Source: Candidatus Riflebacteria bacterium HGW-Riflebacteria-2
GTDB lineage: Bacteria; Muiribacteriota; Ozemobacteria; Ozemobacterales; Ozemobacteraceae
Direction: 5' to 3'
Assembly: GCA_002839435.1 (NCBI GenBank)
Contig: PGYA01000004.1
Coordinates: forward strand, 1 to 64,000
Length of the DNA: 64,000 nucleotides
A program made the translations under genes and the position numbers. How positions within the stretch are numbered: position 1 is the stretch's first letter; each line of letters opens with the position of its first letter. Below, piece by piece: positions 33,506 through 41,624 of this stretch. The notes under the pieces are model-generated. The model saw only the letters and a program-made list of their open reading frames with translations, had not been told where the DNA came from and did not search any database.

Positions 33506-35104
33506 CTAGTCGGCCTGAGAATAGCCCTCAACGCCGTCTTTGCTCCATTTTACAATGAATTTGTCGGCTTCGAGAGCGCGGATACCGCGTCGGGCAGCTT
33601 TTTCGCTCAACCCCGTGTCGGTGACGATCTGTGCAAAAGTTTTGAATGCTTCGCGGTCAAGTGCTGCGAGAACCTTGTGGTTTTCGTCTTTCTCAAGAGT
33701 CTTGAGCAGCTCTTTGTGCAGAGTTTTGCCTTCTGTCAGCGTTACCGTCTGTGGTACACCTTTGCGTGGCCGACTGATTGTGGCCGGCATGCGCGAGTTC
33801 CAGAGGGTTTCGAACTCGGCTTTGAAGCTGTCGATGATTTTTTGATGGTCTTTGTAGAAAGTGTTGAAAAACATGACGTTTTCGAAATTCAGAAATTCGG
33901 CTGAGTTAGACCAGTTATAGCTGCCGATTGCCATTTCTTTGCCGTTTACTGTGACGTTTTTGTGATGCAGAAACAGGCTGAGAAAACTTAACAGTATCGG
34001 TTTTTTCTCTTCCAGACTGAAGCCATACGCGTTGCGGCGGAAACGATAGCGAACCTGTATGTTCTTTATCCCCATCTCGGCTGCTTTCTGTTCAAGCCAG
34101 GGGCCCAGTTTGCTCTGCAGAGGATCGGCATCGTCGAGTTGTGCATGATCGAGCAGCAGGCGAAAACGCGCATCGGGGTTTCGTTCTGCCGAACGTAGTA
34201 TTGCTTCTGCAAGTTCGAGGCGGGTCAGGCTGAACATGGCAAGGTCAAGGCTGCCTGAGGCTTCGACGCGGTGAATCAGATTGATCAGTTCGCTGTCAAT
34301 TCTGGTCAGCTGTAGCTCATCAGAAGGTTCTGAGTTGAACACAATCTTAACGTAGCCTGGCACATGGCTGGTTTCAATATATTTTTCAGGCAGCCAGCTG
34401 CCGTAGACGATTTCAGAATACTCGTTCCAGAGACGGGCAAATTCTTCGGCGAATTGTCTCGCCACCGCAGGCTGCTCGTCGAAGAACACGCGGTTTTCGG
34501 CGTATATCTTGTCAGAAGTGACCGAAATGTTGGCGCTGCCGTTAAAACTGCTGTGTGGAACCGGGTTGCCGGGTCGATAAAAGATACCGAATTTTTCGTG
34601 CATGGTACCGTAAATGATTTTTCCGTCTTCGAGTGTATGCTCGCGGCCGTTTCGTTTCATCGCGGCGGCGGTAACCGCAGCCAGTTGAAAGTCGAGCGAC
34701 TTGCCCTCTTTTTCAGCTGCGTTGGCAACCTTTTCTATTGCTTTGGCGATGCGCTCGCGGCTGCTGGCTGACCACTCAGAAACGCCACAAAGAAGAAGTT
34801 TGCAGCTCAGCTGTTTATTGACAGCCGACTGTAGCCAGAAATCAAGCGTCTGGAAATCACTCATCGAATACATGGCGATCTTGACTGTGCTGCCTGGCTC
34901 AAGGCTGTCGATACGGTGCATAAGCGAATTGGCAAGTGTGGCGGGTTTTTTACTGCCATCACTGAATCGAAGGGTGCGCGCGTTGTTTACGCGGCTGAAG
35001 CCTCCCTCCGGGCCATAAAATATCTCGACGGATTCAGCGCTTGCGCTGCCCGTAGCGGTAAGAATGAGAACGCAAACCAGTAGCGAAGCGAAAAGTTTTT
35101 TCAT
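33506..35104 (-). CDS. Exported phospholipase D-like protein with C-terminal winged-helix-like domain (PLD-2)
   Basis: The 532-aa protein has a clear signal peptide (MKKLFASLLVCVLILTATGS, cut after ASA). The first PLD half-site is MHEKFGIFYR with SSFNGSANIS about residues 168-193; the second is HHKNVTVNGKEMAIGSYNWS near 385. After that, residues about 455-530 (LAALDREAFKTFAQIVTDTG, LSEKAARRGIRALEADKFIV) look like a winged helix, which is odd in an exported protein. It heads the long operon ending at dcd and has its own promoter. Like PLD-1, substrate unknown: phospholipid or extracellular nucleic acid are both possible. Confidence 0.82.
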   Translation of the reverse strand: MKKLFASLLVCVLILTATGSASAESVEIFYGPEGGFSRVNNARTLRFSDGSKKPATLANSLMHRIDSLEPGSTVKIAMYSMSDFQTLDFWLQSAVNKQLSCKLLLCGVSEWSASSRERIAKAIEKVANAAEKEGKSLDFQLAAVTAAAMKRNGREHTLEDGKIIYGTMHEKFGIFYRPGNPVPHSSFNGSANISVTSDKIYAENRVFFDEQPAVARQFAEEFARLWNEYSEIVYGSWLPEKYIETSHVPGYVKIVFNSEPSDELQLTRIDSELINLIHRVEASGSLDLAMFSLTRLELAEAILRSAERNPDARFRLLLDHAQLDDADPLQSKLGPWLEQKAAEMGIKNIQVRYRFRRNAYGFSLEEKKPILLSFLSLFLHHKNVTVNGKEMAIGSYNWSNSAEFLNFENVMFFNTFYKDHQKIIDSFKAEFETLWNSRMPATISRPRKGVPQTVTLTEGKTLHKELLKTLEKDENHKVLAALDREAFKTFAQIVTDTGLSEKAARRGIRALEADKFIVKWSKDGVEGYSQAD

Positions 35105-35134
35105 CTACCTGCTCCAATGATTGTTTTCAGCGCT

Positions 35135-35163
35135 ATTGTAGTCGAAAAAATGAATATAGGCAA
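35135..35163 (-). promoter_or_regulatory. Promoter for the PLD-2 to dcd operon
   Basis: On the minus strand TTGCCT (35158-35163) and TACAAT (35135-35140) are 17 bases apart, with transcription starting about 25 bases before the ATG at 35104. Confidence 0.65.
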
Positions 35164-35237
35164 ATACTCCCTCAGATAAAGGGGTAAACGCGAACTTGGT
35201 TCACTCCAGTTACCGATATGCGGTTGCCTTGCCCCGA

Positions 35238-37367
35238 TCAATACAGAGGTGCAGCCGGAGGCACTACCTTCTGGCAGCATCTGAAAAGCTTGAGTGAGCG
35301 TGCCCGCATCTGCGAGCGGCTACCAGAATGGTTGATTTCTTTTTTGCCGGGATTAGCAGTATCGATGAGCAGTTCCCATTGTGCTTCGAAGCGCGGCAGA
35401 TAAAAATCGGCATCACGCGCCGAAGCATTCAGAAGTAACAGAAAATTATTGTCCTGCAGCGGCACGCCATCTTCATCGACATCGTCGATGCCGGTGCCCG
35501 ACAGAAACATTGTTAAACCGCGGGTATTCGGACTTGTCCAGTCTTCGTCGTCCATTTCGCCGCCGTCCGGCCGGAACCAGATAATATCTCTGACATTACT
35601 GCCCCTGATCTGCCGGCCCTGGAAAAACTTGGTTCGATGTAGAGCCGGATGTTCGCGGCGAATGGCGATTACTCTGCTGGTGAACTCCAGCATCTGACGG
35701 CTTTCTTCGTTGAGATTCCAGTTCAGCCAGCTGACTTCGTTGTCCTGACAGTAGGCGTTGTTGTTGCCGTGCTGGGTGCGACAGATTTCGTCGCCGCCGC
35801 AGATCATCGGAGTTCCCTGCGAGAAAAGCAGCGTGGCGATTAAGTTGCGCATCTGCTGCTGGCGAAGCTTTTTGATATAGGGATTCGCGGTTTCGCCTTC
35901 GTGTCCATAATTGTATGAGCGGTTGTCGTTATGCCCGTCCCGGTTGTCTTCGAGATTGTTCCGGTTATGCTTGTCGTTGAAGGAAACCATGTCCTTGAGA
36001 GTAAAACCGTCATGCGCGGTGATGAAGTTTATGCTCATGTAGGGTCTGCGGCCATCGTTTTCATAGAGGTCGCTGCTGCCGGTGAGTCGATAACCGACTT
36101 CGCCGGCGTAGCCGCCGTCGCCTTTCCAGAACGATCGTATGACATCGCGGTATTTTGCGTTCCATTCAGCCCACAGCACCGGGAAATTGCCAACCTGATA
36201 GCCGCCTTCGCCAACATCCCATGGCTCAGCGATCAGTTTAACCTGGCTGATGATGGGATCCTGGTGGATAATGGTGAAAAAACTTGAAAGCTGGTTCCAG
36301 TAATGCATTTCACGGGCAAGCGTCGAGCACAGGTCGAATCTGAAGCCGTCAACATGCATTTCGCTAACCCAATATCGCAGCGAATCCATTATCAATTGCA
36401 AGGTCTGTGGATGCACGACATTGATGGTATTGCCGGTGCCGGTGTAATCTTTGTAAAAGCGCGGGTTATCTTTGACCAGACGATAGTAGGTCGGGTTGTC
36501 GATGCCCTTGAAACTCATCGTTGGCCCATTGTGGTTGCCTTCGCAGGTGTGGTTGTAGACCACATCGATAATTACCTCCAGCCCGGCCTGGTGTAGCTTT
36601 TTTACCATCTGCTTGAATTCACGCACCGGTCCGCCGGGGCTTTTGTCAGAGCTGTAGCGTATTTCTGGTGCAAAAAACGACAGCGTACTGTAGCCCCAGT
36701 AGTTATTGAGATTCTTTTCGTAGAGGAAGGGGTCATCGATGTGCTGGTGTACCGGCAGCAGTTCAACAGTAGTTATGCCGAGTCGCTGCAGATGTTTTAT
36801 GACCGGATCGGATGCCATGCCGGCATAGGTGCCGCGCAACTCAGGCGGGACATCAGGGTGCAGCATGCTCATTCCCTTAACATGCGCTTCGTAAATTATT
36901 GCGCGATGGAAAGGATGGCGTGGCGCCCGGTCGCCTGCCCAGTCGAAATCAGGGTCAATTACTATGCCAAGAGGTGTTCCGGTGGCATACTCGAGGTTTA
37001 TTTCGAGATCCTGGTCGGGGCTCTGCAGATTGTAGGCAAAAAGGCCTTTTTCGTGTTGCTCAACGCCATTGATGGCTTTCGCGTAGGGGTCAAGCAGTAA
37101 TACGCGGGGATTGAAGCGAAGCCCGAGTTTGGGTCGATACTGGCCATGCACCCGGTAGCCATACTGTTGGCCTGGTTGGACGCCTTTGATGTAAATGTGC
37201 CAGACAAAAGCGGTGCGATGGCGCATTGAGATGCGGGTTTCAGTGTAATCCTGGTCGAACAGGCAAAGTTCAACCCCTTCAGCATGCTCTGAATAAAGAG
37301 CGAAGTTAACGCCATTTCCATCCCAGGTTGCGCCCAGTGGATAAGGGGTTCCGGGTTTAACGTGCAT
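35238..37367 (-). CDS. glgX: Glycogen debranching enzyme GlgX
   Basis: GlgX hydrolyses alpha-1,6 branches of phosphorylase-limited glycogen. The 709-aa protein has an N-terminal CBM48 domain ([20 protein letters not shown]) and a GH13 barrel. The barrel has [13 protein letters not shown], the nucleophile Asp in [11 protein letters not shown], the acid Glu in LIAEPWDVG and the third Asp in ITAHDGFTL. The beta-sandwich C-terminal domain ends abruptly in [14 protein letters not shown]. Length matches the family. GGAG overlaps the end of the MBL gene, three bases upstream, so the two are in one transcript. Other glycogen genes are not nearby. Confidence 0.95.
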   Translation of the reverse strand: MHVKPGTPYPLGATWDGNGVNFALYSEHAEGVELCLFDQDYTETRISMRHRTAFVWHIYIKGVQPGQQYGYRVHGQYRPKLGLRFNPRVLLLDPYAKAINGVEQHEKGLFAYNLQSPDQDLEINLEYATGTPLGIVIDPDFDWAGDRAPRHPFHRAIIYEAHVKGMSMLHPDVPPELRGTYAGMASDPVIKHLQRLGITTVELLPVHQHIDDPFLYEKNLNNYWGYSTLSFFAPEIRYSSDKSPGGPVREFKQMVKKLHQAGLEVIIDVVYNHTCEGNHNGPTMSFKGIDNPTYYRLVKDNPRFYKDYTGTGNTINVVHPQTLQLIMDSLRYWVSEMHVDGFRFDLCSTLAREMHYWNQLSSFFTIIHQDPIISQVKLIAEPWDVGEGGYQVGNFPVLWAEWNAKYRDVIRSFWKGDGGYAGEVGYRLTGSSDLYENDGRRPYMSINFITAHDGFTLKDMVSFNDKHNRNNLEDNRDGHNDNRSYNYGHEGETANPYIKKLRQQQMRNLIATLLFSQGTPMICGGDEICRTQHGNNNAYCQDNEVSWLNWNLNEESRQMLEFTSRVIAIRREHPALHRTKFFQGRQIRGSNVRDIIWFRPDGGEMDDEDWTSPNTRGLTMFLSGTGIDDVDEDGVPLQDNNFLLLLNASARDADFYLPRFEAQWELLIDTANPGKKEINHSGSRSQMRARSLKLFRCCQKVVPPAAPLY

Positions 37368-37370
37368 CGG

Positions 37371-38216
37371 TCACTCCAGTTCTATCTGCATGCCTTCATA
37401 TACTGCAAAAATTTCAAGCTTTGTCGATCGTGCTGCTGCTTTTGTCTGTAGTTCGCTGACAATTTCGTCGATTTCGTCATCGGTGCGGTCAGGATCGTGA
37501 TGAACGAGCCCGAGTTTTTTTATATTTGCGTTAATGGCAAGATCAAGAACCTCGTTGTAGGTCGAATGGCCCCAGGTTCTCGTCTTTTGGATATCTTCGT
37601 CGGTGTATTGCGCATCATGGAAAAGCAGGTCGGCATCGCGCGCAAATTCAACATAATCCTGCACGGTTCTGCCGCCGGGATGCTGATAGCCAAGCTCGTT
37701 GTCGGTTAAGAAGACAAAACAGCTTTTGCCCTCCTTGAATTTAAAGCCATAGCCGCCATTTGGGTGGCTCAATTCAATTGATTCGACTTTCAGATGTACA
37801 CATTTTTCACAGCCAGGCCCCTTGCAGCTGAAATTAAAGTCAGCCTTGAGCTGATCGAAATTCACGGGAAAGTAGGGTGCTTCAAGTTGCCGGGCAAGTG
37901 ACTGCGCCATATAATTTCGCGCGGATTGTACGCCGCAGACGTTGATCTTGAATTTACTGAAATAAGCCGGAATGAAGAATGGAAAACCCATTAGATGGTC
38001 CCAATGTGAGTGAGTCAACATCAGGCACATTTCATTCGAGTCACCATCCTGCATGATCCTTTTACCGAGATAGCGAAGACCTGACCCTGCATCGACTATT
38101 GTCAGAAAACCCTCTTTGTTGCGAATTTCAAGACAGGTCGTATTGCCGCCATATTTGAGGGTGTGCTGACCCGGCGTCGGCAATGTGCCACGGCAACCCC
38201 AGACGGTTATTTTCAT
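37371..38216 (-). CDS. Metallo-beta-lactamase-fold hydrolase
   Basis: The 281-aa protein starts MKITVWGCRGTLPTPG and YGGNTTCLEI, features of the PDE/PhnP-like branch of the metallo-beta-lactamase superfamily. It has the metal motif THSHWDH (about 69-75) and later Asp and His ligands (LTDNE, HDAQYTDED, WGHST). An insert with four cysteines (CKGPGCEKC, about 142-150) may bind a further metal. Substrates of this branch include cyclic nucleotides, but none can be assigned. GGGGAAAG precedes the ATG. Its promoter carries two operator-like repeats, so expression is probably repressed under some condition. Confidence 0.82.
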   Translation of the reverse strand: MKITVWGCRGTLPTPGQHTLKYGGNTTCLEIRNKEGFLTIVDAGSGLRYLGKRIMQDGDSNEMCLMLTHSHWDHLMGFPFFIPAYFSKFKINVCGVQSARNYMAQSLARQLEAPYFPVNFDQLKADFNFSCKGPGCEKCVHLKVESIELSHPNGGYGFKFKEGKSCFVFLTDNELGYQHPGGRTVQDYVEFARDADLLFHDAQYTDEDIQKTRTWGHSTYNEVLDLAINANIKKLGLVHHDPDRTDDEIDEIVSELQTKAAARSTKLEIFAVYEGMQIELE

Positions 38217-38231
38217 AATCTTTCCCCATGC

Positions 38232-38249
38232 GACTGTTATCGGACAGTC
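38232..38249. promoter_or_regulatory. Operator-like inverted repeat, proximal
   Basis: GACTGT-N6-ACAGTC, a perfect 6-bp inverted repeat, lies between the transcription start and the ATG of the MBL gene. Its partner is 27 bases upstream. Confidence 0.6.
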
Positions 38250-38258
38250 ATTACATCT

Positions 38259-38276
38259 GACTGTTCAGCGACAGTA
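38259..38276. promoter_or_regulatory. Operator-like inverted repeat, overlapping -10
   Basis: GACTGT-N6-ACAGTA repeats the proximal site with one mismatch in the arms and the same 6-base spacer. Its outer end overlaps the -10 element at 38273-38278. Confidence 0.6.
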
Positions 38277-38301
38277 TAAGCCAGCCCGATAATTTTGCCA
38301 A
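38273..38301 (-). promoter_or_regulatory. Promoter of the MBL-glgX transcript
   Basis: On the minus strand TTGGCA (38296-38301) and TATACT (38273-38278) are 17 bases apart. Transcription would start near 38266, inside the distal operator. Confidence 0.75.
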
Positions 38302-38319
38302 TACTTTGGTGCAGTACTA

Positions 38320-38598
38320 TCAAGATCGGCTGAGTATCTCTATGAGGTGGTAGCCGAACTGGGTCTGAACCGGGCCGTAGACTTCGCCGACATTGCCTGA
38401 GAACACTACCTTGTCGAATTCTTTGACCATCATGCCGGGCTGGAATTCGCCCAGATCGCCGCCTTTCTTGCCGGACGGGCATTTTGAATGCATTTCAGCG
38501 ACCATGCCGAAATCTTCGCCTTTGTTGATGCGCTCAAGCAGGTCGAGGCATTCTTTTTTAGTCGATACGAGAATGTGTCTTGCGCGTGCAGTAGTCAT
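38320..38598 (-). CDS. Parvulin-type peptidyl-prolyl isomerase, single domain
   Basis: The 92-aa cytoplasmic protein is a bare parvulin domain, similar to E. coli PpiC. It contains [56 protein letters not shown], and the closing [14 protein letters not shown]. Active-site His residues (RHIL and GYHLI) and the Cys of SKCPSG are present. There is no signal peptide. The ATG at 38598 with AAAGG upstream is preferred over a TTG at 38613. It follows the methyltransferase by 20 bases, at the end of an esterase-methyltransferase-parvulin operon. Confidence 0.92.
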   Translation of the reverse strand: MTTARARHILVSTKKECLDLLERINKGEDFGMVAEMHSKCPSGKKGGDLGEFQPGMMVKEFDKVVFSGNVGEVYGPVQTQFGYHLIEILSRS

Positions 38599-38618
38599 GA
38601 TTTTGCCTTTCAAGTAAA

Positions 38619-39395
38619 TTATTTCTGGCAGATTGCCATGATGTTTTCGCTCGTTTCGTCGTCAAATTCGCAGCCGGCAGCAGCGAAGAAACTGATTTCA
38701 CTGAAACCAGCCGTTGTGAGCATATCCTGCAGTTCGTCGCTGTCGTAAAGCTGCATCTGCCAGTCATCGATTATTTCCTGCGGGGCGTGAATTCCATCCT
38801 GCCAGCGGGTTATCGATTCTATGCACAGCTGTCGGTCTTCTTTGAGCAAAGAGCATGTGCGCGAATGCTGAACCAGAAGATCGTCAATTACCGCCTCGCG
38901 GCGCATTCGCCGGTATTGTGCCATGGCTTTGCCCTGCATTGCCCGGAAATTAAGTATGTCGGTGACGAAAATTCCGTTGGGATTAAGGTGCTTGCGGGCA
39001 TTTTCGAAAAAGGCACAGCATTCATGCCGGGTCAGGTGCCCGATGGCATTAAAAATGCAAATGGCGGCGTCATGCTCACCCAGCCTGGCATTGCGCATGT
39101 CTGTCTTCACAAATCTGACTTTAAGACCTTTTGCCTTCTTTTTTGCAATTTTCAGCATTTCAGCGTTAAGGTCGGCAGCTGTAACCTGGTAGCCGAGGCG
39201 CGCCAGGCCGGTAGCCTGGGCGCCGGTGCCACAGGCAAAATCGACAATGCTCTCAATGCCGTTAATGTCGAAAAGCTCGTCGAGAAAGAGGTTCAGTTCC
39301 TCTGACTCGTCTTGCCCGGCAAGCTCGAAATAGTCGTAAAATCTGGCATAGGAGGCGTAGTCTGGTTGCCGGAGGCGTCCGCTTATCTTCGACAT
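38619..39395 (-). CDS. SAM-dependent methyltransferase, class I
   Basis: The 258-aa protein has a Rossmann methyltransferase fold: [19 protein letters not shown] (SAM motif I), [41 protein letters not shown], and IFVTDILNF. The substrate cannot be named; the pattern is that of small-molecule methyltransferases similar to those annotated as methyltransferase type 11/25. The start ATG at 39395 shares its A with the stop of the esterase (TAATG), so the two are translationally coupled. Earlier in-frame starts lie inside the esterase gene and are unlikely. Confidence 0.85.
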   Translation of the reverse strand: MSKISGRLRQPDYASYARFYDYFELAGQDESEELNLFLDELFDINGIESIVDFACGTGAQATGLARLGYQVTAADLNAEMLKIAKKKAKGLKVRFVKTDMRNARLGEHDAAICIFNAIGHLTRHECCAFFENARKHLNPNGIFVTDILNFRAMQGKAMAQYRRMRREAVIDDLLVQHSRTCSLLKEDRQLCIESITRWQDGIHAPQEIIDDWQMQLYDSDELQDMLTTAGFSEISFFAAAGCEFDDETSENIMAICQK

Positions 39396-40123
39396 TAGAG
39401 AACGTGCGGCAGGAAATGCGGCAGCATAACTTTCCACCACGGCCAGTCGTGGTTGACATCATGGCCCCAGAGATCGACCCAGGCAGGAATCTGCTTCTGC
39501 TCGAAAATCTGCTTCATGCGCTTTGCGTCTTCGGGGTATTCCCAGGCGCCCTGACCTGAGCAGATGATAATTCTGGCCTGGCGGATCTGATCGATAAGCC
39601 AGCCGTCGTTGAGATTTGGCAGATAGTCGATGGGTGAGTTGAAGTAAACGTTCTGGTCGTAATAGTCGCCAACGACTTCTTTGAGCGAATAGATGCCGGC
39701 GAGTGCAATACAGGCGTCGAATACATCGGGGTGCCGCAGCAGAAAGTTGACTGAATGATAAGCGCCAAGGCTGTTGCCGGTAAGCGCGATTTTTATGTTA
39801 CTCTGGCAGTGGTTGCGGATAAACGGCGCGACTTCATTGACAATGTATTTGTCGTAGGCTTCGTGGCGCCAGACGTTGTCGCCGATATGCCCTTCGCGGC
39901 GCAGAATCGACTGGTTATCGAGACTGTCGACGCAGAAAATCTTGACGCGGCCGGCGTCTATGTGGTTGCGGATAGTGTCGAGCATGCCAAAATCTTCAAA
40001 TTCATGAAAACTGCCGCCAGCACAAGGAAAAACGAGCAATGGTTTGCCGTGATGGCCAAAAATCTTCAACTGCATGTCGTGTCCGACACTCGGGCTGTAC
40101 CAGCGGTGATATTCGTTGTGCAT
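39395..40123 (-). CDS. Putative esterase, alpha/beta hydrolase
   Basis: The 242-aa protein belongs to the putative-esterase family related to esterase D and antigen 85. PLLVFPCAGGSFHEFEDFGM forms the oxyanion loop region, GNSLGAYHSVNF is the nucleophile elbow, and GHDVNHDWPWW supplies the His near the C-terminus. No signal peptide is seen, so it is cytoplasmic. GAGGAG fits the ATG at 40123. It heads the operon with the methyltransferase and parvulin genes. The substrate is unknown. Confidence 0.82.
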   Translation of the reverse strand: MHNEYHRWYSPSVGHDMQLKIFGHHGKPLLVFPCAGGSFHEFEDFGMLDTIRNHIDAGRVKIFCVDSLDNQSILRREGHIGDNVWRHEAYDKYIVNEVAPFIRNHCQSNIKIALTGNSLGAYHSVNFLLRHPDVFDACIALAGIYSLKEVVGDYYDQNVYFNSPIDYLPNLNDGWLIDQIRQARIIICSGQGAWEYPEDAKRMKQIFEQKQIPAWVDLWGHDVNHDWPWWKVMLPHFLPHVL

Positions 40124-40275
40124 CTGTAACTCCTCGATCAGGTGTGTGATATGTCGGCAGCGCCGCACAAAGGATTATAACAGATTTCTGCCTGTTTGCC
40201 AAAGGCAGTTTGTGCTGTTTGCATAGAGATTGTGGGTGCAGTATAATCAGTTTATTGCAGACGCAGGAGGATAAA

Positions 40276-40782
40276 ATGCTGATTAGGTTTTTGGCTTTGA
40301 TCGCAGTTCTTATGGCCACACCGGCTTTCGCCAGCCAGGAACTCTATGTTCCACCTCGTTCGCTGGAGCTGAAAATGGTTCTCAACGGCAACAAGGGCGT
40401 GAATCACTGGTTTTCTGCCGAGGTAAAATCTCTGCTCGGCTCTTTGCGAAATGTAAAAGTATATTATGAAGCCAGCGATGGTCTGGATTGTGATTTAGCG
40501 CCGGCTCCAACAGAAATTCTCGCCGAAGGTGAAACAAAAACATTTGAATTCGGAGTCAGGTTGTCCGAAAAGCAGGCTGCTGATCCGAAAACCTGGGTCA
40601 GGTTTCGCGTCGAGTATCTGCCAGATTACGCCGCCATAAAAGAGCGAATCAACAGTGACAATTCAAGCTACCCCGACGAAAATCTGCGTCAGCGGCTGCT
40701 TGAAATCATCGATCAGAATTTCATTGCCAAAGCGCATGCCATCGATGCCATCAGACATTTTTTCACAAAAACCGAAGAATAG
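40276..40782 (+). CDS. Small exported protein, unknown function
   Basis: The 168-aa protein has a signal peptide (MLIRFLALIAVLMATPAFAS). A beta-rich domain follows, then a helical end (NLRQRLLEIIDQNF, KAHAIDAIRHFFTK). GGAGG precedes the ATG at 40276. The middle (EGETKTFEFGVRLSEKQAAD, WVRFRVEYLPD) has a loosely similar pattern to the exported protein at 58728-59741, suggesting a shared beta-sandwich domain. It is an isolated plus-strand gene. Confidence 0.7.
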   Translation: MLIRFLALIAVLMATPAFASQELYVPPRSLELKMVLNGNKGVNHWFSAEVKSLLGSLRNVKVYYEASDGLDCDLAPAPTEILAEGETKTFEFGVRLSEKQAADPKTWVRFRVEYLPDYAAIKERINSDNSSYPDENLRQRLLEIIDQNFIAKAHAIDAIRHFFTKTEE

Positions 40783-40910
40783 AAACTGTTTCTTATCAGC
40801 TTCCTGATCATGAAAGCTGATTCAAATAACGCATAGCAGAACGACTAATTACGCCGAGAGCCCGAATAAACGGTCTCTATTTGGGTCGCAATGGTTGCCT
40901 TTGCAGGCTT

Positions 40911-40947
40911 AAAAATCGATCGCGAGCACGAGCACGAATAAGACAGG
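40911..40947 (+). repeat. Intergenic repeat copy A
   Basis: TCGATCGCGAGCACGAGCACGAATAAGACAGG-type sequence lies in the 167-base gap between two convergent genes. Its AGCACGAATAAGACAGG part is repeated with two differences at 60751-60767 on the other strand. The rest of this gap holds only a weak 8-bp hairpin (40795-40821) without a T run. Confidence 0.45.
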
Positions 40948-40949
40948 TG

Positions 40950-41624
40950 CTACATCAGTGCGGTGAACTGGTCGCGGAATTTGACAGCGCCGCCGTTGGC
41001 GGGGTGTCGGACTTTGAAAAATTCAATGTGTAGCTTTTCGAGCTGCAGGGCTGATTTTTCGCCTACTGCAACTATTTTTTCCGGCTCCATAAGTTTGAGC
41101 AGGCGCTGCAGGCATTGCAGGCCGGCTTCAAACTCACGCTCGACCGGCGTGCGGTTGCTGAGCATACCTTTGCTGGCTTGATAAGGGTGCCAGGGCAGGG
41201 CGTTCCAGATGGTGAAGCTGAATGGGTCGATGCCGGCGCGTAGCAGATGACCCCAGACAATCGTAGCCGTTGGCTCTGAGAAGCCGTCCTTGCGCACATC
41301 TTCCCTGCTGGTGCGCATTGGCCCGATAGTGGTGAAAATGTGCTCTGGTCTTATGCCCTTGTCGCTGAGGTGCCCCAGCAGCATTCGCTCTGAAGTCATG
41401 GCGATACCGGAAAAATGACCGCCCTGATAACCTAGAGCTTCGCCAACCAGCAGATAGCGGCATTTGCCAAGGCGCTCCTGCAGGTAGAATTTGAGGTGAT
41501 TGCGCCGGATCTCAGGTGAGTTCGAATAGTCGTCATGCAACTCGTCGCGCTGCCACCAGGGGTTGAAAATGTTGCTTTCAGGCGCGTTGTGCAGTGATTC
41601 GATAAAATGGTCGATGTCTTTCAT
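40950..41624 (-). CDS. Uracil-DNA glycosylase-like protein
   Basis: The 224-aa protein shows the UDG-superfamily motif A region LLVGEALGYQGGHFSGIAMTS and the later IVAVGEKSALQLEKL and RHPANGGAVKFRD, where the last His matches motif B. Closely related bacterial proteins are annotated as uracil-DNA glycosylase, but the catalytic Asp or Asn of motif A is not obvious, so activity is uncertain. Its start overlaps the exporter subunit's stop (ATGA), so it is co-translated with an ABC exporter, an unexplained pairing. Confidence 0.75.
   Translation of the reverse strand: MKDIDHFIESLHNAPESNIFNPWWQRDELHDDYSNSPEIRRNHLKFYLQERLGKCRYLLVGEALGYQGGHFSGIAMTSERMLLGHLSDKGIRPEHIFTTIGPMRTSREDVRKDGFSEPTATIVWGHLLRAGIDPFSFTIWNALPWHPYQASKGMLSNRTPVEREFEAGLQCLQRLLKLMEPEKIVAVGEKSALQLEKLHIEFFKVRHPANGGAVKFRDQFTALM

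Noticed and set aside
40795-40821. 8-bp hairpin after the exported protein gene
   Set aside because: An 11-base loop and no T run make a terminator unlikely.
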